Position numbers and translations under genes: made by a program. The notes under the pieces were generated by a model. The model was not told the DNA's origin, made no database searches, and saw nothing but the letters and a program-made list of their open reading frames with translations. 64,000 nt of DNA. It comes from Clostridiales bacterium (lineage in GTDB: Bacteria; Bacillota; Clostridia; Christensenellales; Aristaeellaceae). This document shows positions 1-9,742 of this stretch, one piece after another; position 1 is the first letter of the stretch; every line of letters starts with the position of its first letter. The stretch spans positions 1 to 64,000 of the forward strand of contig SVGJ01000004.1 of the NCBI GenBank assembly GCA_015056415.1, read 5' to 3'.

Positions 1-422
1 GCGATGGCGGCGACCACGGGGGTCTCGATGACCTTGGGGGTAACGCTCATCTGCACGGCCTCGAACACGTCGCGGCCGGCCAGGTCGATGGCGCAGGCCT
101 TTTCGAAGGCCATTTCAATATTGGCGCGCTGGGCGGCGATCAGGGCGTTGATCACACGGTCAACGTTACCGCCGGCCAGGAAGTGGGTCTCCAGCTTGCT
201 GATGGTCACATCCAGACCGGCCTTGTTGGCCTTGATCAGGGGATGCACCAGTCGCTGGGGCTGGATACGGCGGATGCGCATACCAACCAGGGTAGGAATG
301 GAAATGTGCACGCCGCTGGCCAGGGCGGAGATCCACAGGCCAATGGGGAAGAAACGAAGGAACACGATCAGCACGATCAGTGCCAATACAACCGCAAAGA
401 TGATCCAGGCAAAGTTTCCCAT
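1..422 (-). CDS. floA: Flotillin-like protein FloA, N-terminal part (cut by window edge)
   Basis: FloA is a membrane scaffold protein of bacterial functional membrane microdomains. The minus-strand translation starts [17 protein letters not shown], a single N-terminal membrane segment, followed by a region ([50 protein letters not shown]) that matches the start of the SPFH/band-7 domain of the FloA/YqfA family. The family is about 330 residues, so roughly 140 residues are present and the C-terminal part lies outside the window. The start is preceded by TAAGGAGG at good spacing. It lies 40 bases downstream of nfeD on the same strand, the usual NfeD-FloA pairing. The ORF track misses it because it runs off the edge. 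Confidence 0.9.
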   Translation of the reverse strand, partial: MGNFAWIIFAVVLALIVLIVFLRFFPIGLWISALASGVHISIPTLVGMRIRRIQPQRLVHPLIKANKAGLDVTISKLETHFLAGGNVDRVINALIAAQRANIEMAFEKACAIDLAGRDVFEAVQMSVTPKVIETPVVAAI

Positions 423-462
423 GACTCTATCCTCCTTATAAATGAACCATCACCAGATGGTT

Positions 463-963
463 TTATCCAATGGAACGCACCAGGATACGGCTGCCCTCCA
501 CCCGGTCGATCCGGACCTTGGTGCCGGACTGGATGAACTCGCCATCGCTGACGACATTCAGCTTCACGCCGTCAAACTCGGCCATGCCGGTGGGGCGCAG
601 CACCGTGGTGGTGACGCCTTCCTTACCCAGGAAGACCTGCATATCCTCGCTGGAGCGGTAGCCGGCCTCGTTGTTCTCGGTCTCGTTGAGGATGATCCGG
701 CTCTTGCTCAGCTTTCCGTTGGCCGCCGACCTGAGCGACATCGATATGGCGATGGCGATGACGCACAGAACGATGATCGTCATGCCCAGGGCCGCCACAG
801 AACCATGGTTGATCCAGGTCAGCACCACAGCGATCACCTCCAGGATCACGCCGGTGGCGCCCGGCAGGCCGAAGCCCGGCATGAATGCCTCCAGTACGAT
901 CAGGCCAATGCCCACCACAAAGCAGATCAGGATCGGCAGATTCTCAGCAATAAACTGCAACAT
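463..963 (-). CDS. nfeD: NfeD family membrane protein (short form)
   Basis: The 166-residue product begins with closely spaced hydrophobic segments (residues about 6-60: PILICFVVGIGLIVLEAFMPGFG, then VILEVIAVVLTWI and LGMTIIVLCVIAIAISM). It ends in a soluble beta-rich domain of about 60 residues (LGKEGVTTTVLRPTGMAEFDGVKLNV, GTKVRIDRVEGSRILV) typical of the NfeD OB-fold. There is no protease domain, so it is the short NfeD form that accompanies flotillins. Together with floA directly downstream it should form a membrane-microdomain scaffold pair. The exact role of NfeD is unsettled in the family. Confidence 0.9.
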   Translation of the reverse strand: MLQFIAENLPILICFVVGIGLIVLEAFMPGFGLPGATGVILEVIAVVLTWINHGSVAALGMTIIVLCVIAIAISMSLRSAANGKLSKSRIILNETENNEAGYRSSEDMQVFLGKEGVTTTVLRPTGMAEFDGVKLNVVSDGEFIQSGTKVRIDRVEGSRILVRSIG

Positions 964-991
964 AGTTGATACCTCCCTTGCTGTTGTGGCC

Positions 992-1020
992 AGTATAGCA
1001 CAGTGCCACCGGCCCGTCTA
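992..1020 (-). promoter_or_regulatory. Candidate sigma-A promoter for nfeD-floA
   Basis: On the minus strand TAGACG and TATACT are separated by 17 bases, with an extended -10 TGC just before TATACT. It sits about 30 bases upstream of the nfeD start. Confidence 0.55.
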
Positions 1021-1052
1021 CACATCCTGCGCCAAAGATACGTTTCTTTGCT

Positions 1053-1625
1053 TCAAATGACAGTTTTCAGTCTGAACAGATCCTCCTGATAGGTTTCCGT
1101 CAGGCTGCGGTTATAAATAATGGAGGCCGGATGATACAGCGGAAACACGCTGAACGCCTGCCCATTCACGTCGGCCTGCGTCACCCTGCCATGATATGCA
1201 CCGATCACCGCATTCTTTCCCAGGAGCGCCTTCAGGGCCACATTACCCAGGGTAACGATCATCGCCGGCTGCACCAGCAGGATCTCTTCATATAAGTAGG
1301 GGGTGAACAGCGCCAGCTCCTCGGGATTGGGCGGCCGGTTCGAAACGCTGCCCTTCGGGCTGACCTTGGTGGGGCGTACCTTCACCACGTTGCTGATGTA
1401 GATGTCCGCTCGTTTCAGCCCAACCACTTCAAGGAAGCCATCCAGATTTTTTCCGGCCTTGCCCACAAAGGGACGGCCCTGCAGGGTCTCCTGCTCGCCG
1501 GGCGCCTCGCCGATGAGCATGATGGGCGGATGATCTGCCTGCCCCTCGCCAAAGACCAGCATTTTTTCCTCCGCCGGCCAGAGCGTATCAAAAAACGCAC
1601 GGCAGCGCTTGCGGAATTGCTCCAT
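1053..1625 (-). CDS. Uracil-DNA glycosylase family protein lacking the Fe-S cysteines
   Basis: This 190-residue protein has the family-4 uracil-DNA glycosylase signature GEAPGEQE (residues 39-46), which shapes the uracil pocket, and the C-terminal HPAS motif. The family should excise uracil from DNA in base-excision repair. However, the [4Fe-4S] ligand cysteines seen in the neighbouring paralogue are absent: the KCRPP motif is KVRPT here (residue 83 is Val), and the only cysteine is Cys8. The start at 1625 is chosen over the longer ORF because CAGGAGG lies inside the longer version, directly in front of this ATG. It follows the paralogue by 26 bases, so the two are almost certainly co-transcribed. 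Activity on uracil is uncertain. Confidence 0.8.
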   Translation of the reverse strand: MEQFRKRCRAFFDTLWPAEEKMLVFGEGQADHPPIMLIGEAPGEQETLQGRPFVGKAGKNLDGFLEVVGLKRADIYISNVVKVRPTKVSPKGSVSNRPPNPEELALFTPYLYEEILLVQPAMIVTLGNVALKALLGKNAVIGAYHGRVTQADVNGQAFSVFPLYHPASIIYNRSLTETYQEDLFRLKTVI

Positions 1626-1651
1626 AACGACCTCCTGAAACAATGTGGGGA

Positions 1652-2242
1652 TTATTCTGCGCCGCCATAAATATCCTCATACAGCCCCAGCTCCATCAGC
1701 TTGGCCTGCAGGGACTTCATATCCTCCCAGGCTTCGGCCTTCTTGGAGGCATCCCGCAGGAGGGCGGAGGGGTGGTAGGTGGGCATCATCCACACGCCCT
1801 TGCGCTGGAACCAGCGTCCCCTGTCACGGGTGATGCGGATCTCCGGACCCAGGGTATTACGGGCGGCAGTGGAGCCCAGCAGCACGATGACCCTGGGTTT
1901 CACCAGAGCGACCTGCATCCTCAGGTGCAGCTTGCAAGCCTCGGCCTCGCTCTCCTCGGGCACGCGGTTATTGGGTGGGCGGCATTTGACGATATTGCAG
2001 ATGTACACCCTGTCCCTGGGCAGGGAAATGGCGGCCAGCATCCTTGTCAGCAGCTGTCCCGCCGGGCCCACGAAGGCAAGGCCCTCCTCGTCCTCCACCT
2101 GGCCGGGCCCCTCGCCGATGAACATCAGCGGCGCGCACTTGTCGCCCTGGCCCGGCACCTTGTTGCGGATGCCCCGGTGCAGGGGACACAGGCCGCAGGC
2201 CGCCACCTGCCGGTCAAAAAGCTCCCAGCTGATCTCCGCCAT
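1652..2242 (-). CDS. udg: Type-4 uracil-DNA glycosylase (Fe-S)
   Basis: The 196-residue product fits family-4 uracil-DNA glycosylases, which remove uracil from DNA arising from cytosine deamination or dUTP misincorporation. All four expected [4Fe-4S] ligands are visible: Cys16 and Cys19 (CGLC), Cys87 (IVKCRPP) and Cys103 (AEACKL). Motif GEGPGQVED lies near residue 43 and the C-terminal catalytic loop is HPSALLRD. It is the first of two tandem family members, ahead of a cysteine-less paralogue. Confidence 0.9.
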   Translation of the reverse strand: MAEISWELFDRQVAACGLCPLHRGIRNKVPGQGDKCAPLMFIGEGPGQVEDEEGLAFVGPAGQLLTRMLAAISLPRDRVYICNIVKCRPPNNRVPEESEAEACKLHLRMQVALVKPRVIVLLGSTAARNTLGPEIRITRDRGRWFQRKGVWMMPTYHPSALLRDASKKAEAWEDMKSLQAKLMELGLYEDIYGGAE

Positions 2243-2257
2243 AGGCGTGGCCTCCCA

Positions 2258-2599
2258 TCACAGTTTGGTCTGCCAGAGGGTGAAGGACTGGCTGATGTCC
2301 GACTGCACCCAGGTGATCAGATTGATCAGCAGCGCCACCAGCAGCAGGATCACCACCGTGCCGGCCAGCACGCCGATGAAATCCCCCACGCCGGCCAGCA
2401 TCTTCCATTTCATCTGCCGTGCCTCGCGGCGCTCCTCTTCGGTGAGGTACTCCTCATCGTAGACCTCGCCCGTGTAATACTCCTCCTGAGGATCGCCATA
2501 GTTCGCGTCCCCGGCAAAATCATCCTCCACAGGCTGCTGGAACACAGGCTGATAGTCCTCCTCCCGCGCATCCTGGGGATCGTTGTTGAAATACGCCAT
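2258..2599 (-). CDS. Unknown acidic protein with one C-terminal membrane segment
   Basis: No family is recognised. The 113-residue product has an acidic, Tyr/Asp/Glu-rich N-terminal half (for example DPQEEYYTGEVYDEEYL), a short basic stretch (RREARQMKWK) and one hydrophobic segment at about residues 72-96 (GVLAGTVVILLLVALLINLI). A short C-terminal tail follows. The topology suggests a tail-anchored cytoplasmic protein. It has a clear AAGGAGG ribosome site. It is 52 bases downstream of trmL and 15 bases upstream of udg, so it belongs to the same transcript. Confidence 0.75.
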   Translation of the reverse strand: MAYFNNDPQDAREEDYQPVFQQPVEDDFAGDANYGDPQEEYYTGEVYDEEYLTEEERREARQMKWKMLAGVGDFIGVLAGTVVILLLVALLINLITWVQSDISQSFTLWQTKL

Positions 2600-2651
2600 G
2601 CTGCTTCCTCCTTTTCACAGCATATAACGGCCGAAGCGGCCCAAACCCTGC

Positions 2652-3176
2652 TTACACGTAGTCCAGCCAGGGCGCGTCGGTCTCGTCGCGGCCGGTGAGG
2701 CTGCCGTGGTCGCTGAGCTGGGGAAAGTCCAGCTGGCGCAGCGCCTCGTAGAGCACGATGGCCACGGAATTGGACAGGTTCAGGCTGCGCGCCTCCTCCC
2801 GCATGGGGATGCGTACGCAGCGGTCATAGACCTTTTCCAGCAGGTTTTCCGGCAAGCCCCGGGTCTCGCAGCCGAAGACGAGGAAATCCCCGTCCTGATA
2901 CGCCGCCTGATGATAGCCCCTGGGCGCCTTGGTGGAGGCAAAGTGCATCCGCGCCCCGGGATGCGCCCGCAGGAAGGCTTCCATGTCCGGGTAGGTACGG
3001 TAGTTCATCAGGCGCCAGTAATCCAGCCCGGCGCGCTTGAGATATTTATCGGAAAGTGAAAACCCCAGCGGCTCGATCAGGTGCAGCATGGCGCCCGTAG
3101 CAGCGCAGGTCCTGGCGATGTTCCCGGTATTCTGCGGGATCTCCGGGTTCACCAGCACAATGTTCAGCACTGTCAT
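2652..3176 (-). CDS. trmL: tRNA (cytidine(34)-2'-O)-methyltransferase TrmL
   Basis: TrmL is a SPOUT-class enzyme that 2'-O-methylates the wobble nucleotide of tRNA-Leu isoacceptors using S-adenosylmethionine. The translation contains the family N-terminus LNIVLVNPEIPQNTGNIART, the mid-region FGCETRGLPE and the knot motif IPMREEARSLNLSNSVAIVLYE. At 174 residues it is slightly longer than typical TrmL. Of two adjacent ATGs, the one at 3176 is preferred because GGGAG abuts the first one. It heads the minus-strand repair/membrane operon that continues to floA. Confidence 0.92.
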   Translation of the reverse strand: MTVLNIVLVNPEIPQNTGNIARTCAATGAMLHLIEPLGFSLSDKYLKRAGLDYWRLMNYRTYPDMEAFLRAHPGARMHFASTKAPRGYHQAAYQDGDFLVFGCETRGLPENLLEKVYDRCVRIPMREEARSLNLSNSVAIVLYEALRQLDFPQLSDHGSLTGRDETDAPWLDYV

Positions 3177-3189
3177 CATCTCCCATATT

Positions 3190-3218
3190 ATTGTAGCATT
3201 CTCAAAAACGATTGACAA
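3190..3218 (-). promoter_or_regulatory. Candidate promoter of the trmL operon
   Basis: TTGTCA, a 17-base spacer and TACAAT with TGC in front of the -10, on the minus strand 14 bases upstream of trmL. Confidence 0.55.
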
Positions 3219-3325
3219 GGCTTCCGGGCGCAGGAGTACATTGAAAGAACCAACTTTGCGCTTTCCGGCACGTCACGCCGCATATCCATTCATAAAAAAT
3301 TCATGATCCTTTCCGTGGAAAACCC

Positions 3326-3354
3326 TTGACAAAACATCCCGGTGGTGCTATCTT
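3326..3354 (+). promoter_or_regulatory. Promoter of hrcA-grpE-dnaK-dnaJ
   Basis: A consensus TTGACA, a 17-base spacer and an extended -10 (TGCTATCTT). It ends 10 bases before the CIRCE operator, placing the operator over the transcription start. Confidence 0.85.
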
Positions 3355-3364
3355 ATCATCGTAG

Positions 3365-3391
3365 TTAGCACTCGACCGAGGTGAGTGCTAA
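3365..3391 (+). promoter_or_regulatory. CIRCE operator (HrcA binding site)
   Basis: A perfect TTAGCACTC-N9-GAGTGCTAA inverted repeat, exactly the CIRCE consensus. HrcA binding here represses the operon until heat shock or GroEL titration releases it. The first gene downstream is hrcA itself, so the operon is autoregulated. Confidence 0.98.
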
Positions 3392-3434
3392 CAGCGAACA
3401 GCCACCGACCGAACCACCGAAGGGAGTGAAGTGC

Positions 3435-4454
3435 ATGGGCATGGACGAAAGAAAATTCCGCATCCTGCAGGCCATCATCGATGACTACATCCTGACTGCT
3501 GTGCCTGTGGGCTCCCGGACGATCTCCAAGAAATATGACATGGGCCTGTCTTCCGCCACCATCCGCAACGAGATGAGCGACCTGGAGGAGCTGGGCTATC
3601 TGGATCAGCCCCACGTATCAGCGGGGCGCATCCCCTCCGCCAAGGCCTACCGGCTGTATGTGGATCAGCTGCTGCATCAGGGGCTGCTCCATTCCGACAG
3701 CGAAAGCGCCATCCGCGCCCACTTTCTGGGCCGTATGCGCCAGATGGAGGACGTGATCGACCACGCCGCCCAGGTGCTTTCCAGCCTGACCAACTACACC
3801 GCCGTGGTGCTCCCCCCCTCCGGCCCGCAGCCCCGCATCCGTACGCTGCAGCTGGTTCCGGTGAGTTCCACCGCCGCGCTGGTGGTCATCGTGACAGATA
3901 GCGGCATCGTGCGGGACACGGTGATCCGCGTTTCCGACCAGCTGGACAGCGACGCGCTCTACGCCATCTCCAAGACGCTCACCAAGGAGCTCTCCGGCCG
4001 CACCCTCACGGAGGCGGTGGAGCTGCTGCCCTTCATCACCGGCCGTATGCAGGAGAACGAAAAGCTCATGCAGGGGCTGAACAGCTTCTTCCAGGAGAAC
4101 GCCGGCAGCGGTCACAGCCACGTGGCCATCGGCGGGCGCAGCAACATCCTCAACTACCCCGAGTACAGCGATACGGAAAAGGCACGCTCCTTCCTCTCCC
4201 TGATGGAGACGCGGGATAAGCTGGCCTCCATCATCGCCCAGCAGGGCGAAATGGCCTTCACCGTCCGCATCGGTCCGGAGACCGGCGTGCCGGAAATGGC
4301 GGATTGCTCCATCGTCACCGCCACCTACTCCACCGGCAACGGCCAGCAGGGCACCATCGGCGTGATCGGCCCCACCCGTATGCAGTACGACAGGGTGCTC
4401 TCCATCCTTGGTACCATGGGACATCAGCTGTCCGAGTTGTTCAGCGACGACTGA
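3435..4454 (+). CDS. hrcA: Heat-inducible transcription repressor HrcA
   Basis: HrcA is the winged-helix repressor that binds CIRCE and depends on GroEL for folding. The 339-residue product shows the N-terminal DNA-binding region (RKFRILQAIIDDYI, TAVPVGSRTISKKYDMGLSSATIRNEM, LDQPHVSAGRIPS) and the C-terminal GAF-like region ending GPTRMQYDRVLSILGTMG. The ATG at 3435 has AGGGAG 8 bases upstream, so the longer ORF beginning at 3381 inside CIRCE is rejected. It is the first gene of the heat-shock operon. Confidence 0.97.
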   Translation: MGMDERKFRILQAIIDDYILTAVPVGSRTISKKYDMGLSSATIRNEMSDLEELGYLDQPHVSAGRIPSAKAYRLYVDQLLHQGLLHSDSESAIRAHFLGRMRQMEDVIDHAAQVLSSLTNYTAVVLPPSGPQPRIRTLQLVPVSSTAALVVIVTDSGIVRDTVIRVSDQLDSDALYAISKTLTKELSGRTLTEAVELLPFITGRMQENEKLMQGLNSFFQENAGSGHSHVAIGGRSNILNYPEYSDTEKARSFLSLMETRDKLASIIAQQGEMAFTVRIGPETGVPEMADCSIVTATYSTGNGQQGTIGVIGPTRMQYDRVLSILGTMGHQLSELFSDD

Positions 4455-4488
4455 TCCATCAATACAGAAAGGCAGAGACTGAAGCCGA

Positions 4489-5043
4489 ATGAGCAGAAAA
4501 GAACGTAATGCCCAGCAGGAGGAAGTCCTCCAGGAAGAGATCCTCGAGGAGACCCCCGCAGAGGAAACCCCCGCCATCGACGCCGCCCAGCTCCAGCAGG
4601 ACCTGGAAAAGGCCAGCGCCCAGGCGGAAGAATACCTGAACCTGGCCCAGCGCGTGCAGGCGGATTTCGATAATTTCCGCCGCCGTAACGAGTCCGTCCG
4701 CGCCGATTCCTACGCCGAGGGCCAGCGGGCCGTGGCCGCCGCCATGCTTCCCGTGCTGGATAACCTGGAGCGCGCCCTGGACGCCGCCGCCAACAGCTCC
4801 GACGAGGCGCTGAAAAGCGGCGTGGAGCTGACCCTGAAGCAGATGCGCGACGCCTATGCCAAGTACGACGTGACCCCCATCGACCGCCTGGGCGAGAAGT
4901 TCGATCCCAACCTGGAAAACGCCATCATGCAGGGCAGCCCTGATGAGGGCGAGCCCGGCACCGTATGCATGGTGCTGCAGAAGGGCTACAGGATGGGCGA
5001 CCACGTGCTGCGCTTCGCCATGGTGAAGGTCGTGGCCGACTAA
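4489..5043 (+). CDS. grpE: Nucleotide exchange factor GrpE
   Basis: GrpE releases ADP from DnaK. The 184-residue protein has an acidic N-terminal tail (EEILEETPAEETPA), a long helical region with the GrpE pattern FDNFRRRNE, and the C-terminal beta-wing (GEKFDPNLENAIMQ, GTVCMVLQKGYRMGDHVLRFAMVKV). It lies 34 bases after hrcA and 169 bases before dnaK. Confidence 0.96.
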   Translation: MSRKERNAQQEEVLQEEILEETPAEETPAIDAAQLQQDLEKASAQAEEYLNLAQRVQADFDNFRRRNESVRADSYAEGQRAVAAAMLPVLDNLERALDAAANSSDEALKSGVELTLKQMRDAYAKYDVTPIDRLGEKFDPNLENAIMQGSPDEGEPGTVCMVLQKGYRMGDHVLRFAMVKVVAD

Positions 5044-5049
5044 GCAGGC

Positions 5050-5099
5050 TGTGCCTGCACCCATTTCCGACCAACGCAACGATCAGCCATGCAGGCACA
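5050..5099 (+). other. Long-loop inverted repeat between grpE and dnaK
   Basis: TGTGCCTGCA (5050-5059) is repeated as its exact complement TGCAGGCACA (5090-5099) with a 30-base loop. It begins 6 bases after the grpE stop. The rest of the 169-base gap is A/C-rich and has no reading frame that I can support. It could stabilise or process the mRNA upstream of dnaK. Confidence 0.4.
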
Positions 5100-5212
5100 C
5101 ACCATCGGAACGAGTGTACAACAAACAGACAGAACAGAGCAAAGCCTCTTTCTGACATAGATCCAACCAAGCCAACAACCGACCAACCGGAAATATAGGA
5201 GGAAAACGAATT

Positions 5213-7018
<1,806 letters not shown>

Positions 7019-7031
7019 GATCAACGCAAAT

Positions 7032-7067
7032 ATCCCCCGGGAAGCGGTCTCCCTGCTCCCGGGGGAT
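7032..7067 (+). terminator. Hairpin between dnaK and dnaJ (attenuator-like)
   Basis: An 11-bp perfect stem (ATCCCCCGGGA / TCCCGGGGGAT) with a 14-base loop follows the dnaK stop, but only three T residues follow. It looks like a partial terminator or mRNA-stability hairpin that would lower dnaJ relative to dnaK. Confidence 0.5.
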
Positions 7068-7083
7068 TTCGAGGTGAATCTCA

Positions 7084-8211
7084 TTGGCAAACAAACGTGA
7101 TTACTACGAGGTGCTGGGCGTTGACAAAAACGCCACCGAGGATGATATCAAGCGCGCCTACCGCCGCAAGGCCAAGGAGTGCCATCCCGACCTACACCCC
7201 GACGATAAAGAGGCCGAAGCCCGCTTCAAGGAGCTGAACGAGGCCAACGAGGTCCTTTCCGACGCCAACAAGCGCGCCCGGTACGACCAGTTCGGCTTTG
7301 AGGATCCCATGGCCGGCATGGGCGGCGGAGGCAATCCCTTCGGCGGGTTTGACTTTGGCAGCATGGGCGGCATGGGCGATATTTTCGACCAGCTGTTCGG
7401 CGGCGGCATGGGCGGTGGCGCACGCCGTCAGGGCCCCCAGCAGGGCAACGACCTGCGCTATGAGCTCAAGATCACCTTCGAGGAGGCCGCTCACGGCTGC
7501 GAAAAGTCCTTCGAGTTCTACCGCAACGAGAACTGCACCACCTGCAACGGCTCCGGCGCCAAGCCCGGCACCTCCCCCGTCACCTGCCAGACCTGTAAGG
7601 GCGCGGGCCAGATCCGCACCAGCGGCGGCTGGATGACCACCGTGCGCACCTGCCCCACCTGCGGAGGCTCCGGCAAGGTGATCCAGGAAAAGTGTACCTC
7701 CTGCAGCGGCTCCGGCCGTACCCGCGTGAAGCGTACCGCCAACATCAAGGTGCCCGCCGGTATCGACAACGGCCAGACCATCATCATGAACGGCCAGGGC
7801 GAGCCCGGATTGCGCGGTGGCCCCAACGGCGACCTGTACATCAGCGTGACCGTCAGGCCCCACAAGCTCTTCAGGCGCGAGGGCTTCAACCTGCGGCTGG
7901 ATCTGCCCATCTCCTTCACCCAGGCGGCTCTGGGCGGCGATGTGGAGATCCCCACCCTCACCGGCCCGGTCAAATACCGCATCCCCGAGGGCACACAGAA
8001 CGATACCGAGTTCCGCCTCAAGGGCTACGGCATCCAGCACCTGCGCGGCGCCCAGAAGGGCGACCTGCTCGTGCGTGTGCGGGTGGAGATCCCCAAGAAG
8101 CTCACCGATAAGCAGCGCGACCTGCTCCGCCAGTTCGAGGATACCGTCACCGGCAAGGAGTATGAGCAGCGCAAGGGCTTCTTTGATAAAGTCAAGGAGC
8201 TGTTCAACTGA
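7084..8211 (+). CDS. dnaJ: Chaperone protein DnaJ
   Basis: DnaJ delivers substrates to DnaK and stimulates its ATPase. The 375-residue protein has the J domain with HPD ([13 protein letters not shown]), a Gly/Phe-rich linker, four zinc-binding CxxCxGxG motifs ([32 protein letters not shown]) and the C-terminal substrate domain. It starts with TTG, supported by GAGGTG 7 bases upstream and by the canonical [12 protein letters not shown] beginning. A strong terminator follows. Confidence 0.98.
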   Translation: MANKRDYYEVLGVDKNATEDDIKRAYRRKAKECHPDLHPDDKEAEARFKELNEANEVLSDANKRARYDQFGFEDPMAGMGGGGNPFGGFDFGSMGGMGDIFDQLFGGGMGGGARRQGPQQGNDLRYELKITFEEAAHGCEKSFEFYRNENCTTCNGSGAKPGTSPVTCQTCKGAGQIRTSGGWMTTVRTCPTCGGSGKVIQEKCTSCSGSGRTRVKRTANIKVPAGIDNGQTIIMNGQGEPGLRGGPNGDLYISVTVRPHKLFRREGFNLRLDLPISFTQAALGGDVEIPTLTGPVKYRIPEGTQNDTEFRLKGYGIQHLRGAQKGDLLVRVRVEIPKKLTDKQRDLLRQFEDTVTGKEYEQRKGFFDKVKELFN

Positions 8212-8243
8212 CCACAGGCCAGCGCAGCCATCACCAGCAACTC

Positions 8244-8286
8244 AACCGGACAGCGCGGATAACTCCGCCGGCTGTCCGGTTTTTTG
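8244..8286 (+). terminator. Rho-independent terminator of the dnaK operon
   Basis: An 11-bp perfect stem AACCGGACAGC / GCTGTCCGGTT is followed by a T-run (GGTTTTTTG). Confidence 0.92.
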
Positions 8287-8333
8287 TCTTTTTACAAAAA
8301 AGTGCAAATTCTTTCCTTTTCTGCCAAAAAATA

Positions 8334-8362
8334 TAGACAAATAAAGTCTTGTGTGCTATAAT
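8334..8362 (+). promoter_or_regulatory. Promoter for the small membrane protein at 8497
   Basis: TAGACA, 17 bases, TATAAT with an extended TGC. The roughly 130-base leader that follows shows no recognised riboswitch. Confidence 0.75.
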
Positions 8363-8496
8363 GCTCCATGTGCATATTGTGACGTTTTGGGCGCAGTTCC
8401 CACAAGAACCATAGTTTTTTTGCGTTCCATCATGGGGTTCGTCTGTTTTTGTCATGGATAAGCACAACAAGGTTTGGAGAAAGGAGGACTTACATA

Positions 8497-8757
8497 ATGG
8501 GTATTGCTTCTCTGATTCTGGCTATCCTGGCCCTGGTGATGCTGATCTGGGGTGGCGTGGTGGTTAAGGCCTTTGGTCTTCTCGCTGCGATTATCGGCCT
8601 GATCCTGGGCGCTGTGGGCCGTAAGAATCCCGACAAGCGTGGCGTTTCCACCGCTGGTATGGTGATTTGCATCGTCATCCTCGCCATCGCTCTCATCGCT
8701 GTCATCGCCGTCGTGGCTTGCGGTGCCAGCCTGCTGAGTTCCGGCTACTACTACTAA
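8497..8757 (+). CDS. Small integral membrane protein, DUF4190-like
   Basis: The 86-residue product consists of hydrophobic segments at about residues 2-20 (GIASLILAILALVMLIWGG), 22-42 (VKAFGLLAAIIGLILGAVG) and 55-75 (GMVICIVILAIALIAVIAVV), joined by a short polar loop (RKNPDKRGVSTA). The pattern of a hydrophobic pair, GRKNPDKRG and then STAGMVI resembles DUF4190-type proteins of unknown function. The start at 8497 is chosen because AAAGGAGG lies 9 bases upstream. A dedicated promoter and terminator make it monocistronic. Confidence 0.8.
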   Translation: MGIASLILAILALVMLIWGGVVVKAFGLLAAIIGLILGAVGRKNPDKRGVSTAGMVICIVILAIALIAVIAVVACGASLLSSGYYY

Positions 8758-8770
8758 TCGTACCCCATCA

Positions 8771-8813
8771 CCTACTGTCGCTTGCCCGCATGGCATCCGG
8801 CAGTAGGTTTTTT
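8771..8813 (+). terminator. Terminator after the small membrane protein
   Basis: CCTACTG and CAGTAGG arms enclose a 23-base region and are followed by TTTTTT. The hairpin ends just before the Lgt-like gene, so that gene may depend on read-through or an unseen promoter. Confidence 0.7.
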
Positions 8814-8841
8814 GTACTTTCGAGCAAAGGAGACTGATCCC

Positions 8842-9606
8842 GTGTTGCCTTACATCACCCTGTTGAACCGGAAGTTCCCCATGTACGCGATCTGCATGGT
8901 GATCGGCATCCTGCTCTCTTCATATATCGCGTGCAGACGCGCGAAAAAATCCGGCAAGGATGAGAACTCGCTCATCGTTATCGTGACCTGCGCCGTCGTT
9001 CTTGGCTTGATCGGCGCAAAGCTGCTGTATATGTTCGTTACGCACGGCTTTGTCCACTCGCTCCGGCAGCTGGCAGCAGGCAACCTTTCACTCCTTGCGG
9101 AGAACGGTCTGGTCTTCTACGGCGGGCTGATCGGCGGCATTGCGGGCGCGTTTCTGGGCGCATGGATCGCCCGGGAGAAGATCTCCAGCTACTTCGACGC
9201 GGCCGTCCCCTGCATCGCGCTGGGGCACGCCTTCGGCAGGCTGGGCTGCTTTTTCGCCGGCTGCTGCTACGGCATGCCCTGCGAGGGACCGCTTTGCGTC
9301 AGTTTCCCCGCCGCGGGCATACCCTATGCTACCTTCCCCGTCCAATTGCTGGAGATGGCCATTAACCTGGGCATCTTTGCCTTCCTGAGTCACTACACCG
9401 GCAAAGCGAACAGGCGCTATAACACGCTTGCGCTTTACCTGGTGATCTATGCCGTTGTTCGTTTCATCCTGGAGTTCTTCCGCGGCGACCTGATCCGCGG
9501 CTTCTCCGGCGGCCTGTCTACGTCGCAATGGATCAGTATCGGGCTGTTTGTCATCAGCGGCGGACTCCTGCTGCTTTGCACATCGAAGGGAAAGGAACGA
9601 ACCTAA
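8842..9606 (+). CDS. Prolipoprotein diacylglyceryl transferase (Lgt)-like membrane protein
   Basis: The 254-residue polytopic protein follows the Lgt layout: hydrophobic segments near residues 12-30, 43-65, 91-110, 122-140, 175-195 and 225-245, and the Lgt signature HAFGRLGCFFAGCCYG at about 129-144. Lgt transfers diacylglycerol from phosphatidylglycerol to lipobox cysteines. Two features are unusual. The HGGLIG motif of proven Lgt enzymes is FYGGLIGG here (Tyr93 for His), and the usual GNFxNxE is replaced by a cysteine-rich GCFFAGCCYG. This subtype occurs in clostridia but its activity is less certain. A GTG start at 8842 with AAGGAG 9 bases upstream is preferred over the longer ORF, which overlaps the terminator. 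Confidence 0.75.
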   Translation: MLPYITLLNRKFPMYAICMVIGILLSSYIACRRAKKSGKDENSLIVIVTCAVVLGLIGAKLLYMFVTHGFVHSLRQLAAGNLSLLAENGLVFYGGLIGGIAGAFLGAWIAREKISSYFDAAVPCIALGHAFGRLGCFFAGCCYGMPCEGPLCVSFPAAGIPYATFPVQLLEMAINLGIFAFLSHYTGKANRRYNTLALYLVIYAVVRFILEFFRGDLIRGFSGGLSTSQWISIGLFVISGGLLLLCTSKGKERT

Positions 9607-9667
9607 TCTCTGCTGTTTCCGCAAGCCCTCCACCCAAGGAATACGGAATGTTTATCTGCCGCGGGTC

Positions 9668-9695
9668 TTGACTTTCCCTTCATAAGGTGTATAAT
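9668..9695 (+). promoter_or_regulatory. Promoter of the WG-repeat gene
   Basis: TTGACT, 16 bases, TATAAT. The -10 lies inside the short palindrome GTATAATTATAC. Confidence 0.7.
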
Positions 9696-9742
9696 TATAC
9701 TCGGTTTGCGCATAATATACGCCATATGTATGGAGGTCAAGT

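Noticed and set aside
8363-8496. Riboswitch in the leader of the small membrane protein gene
   Set aside because: No conserved riboswitch core could be recognised in this ~130-base leader.
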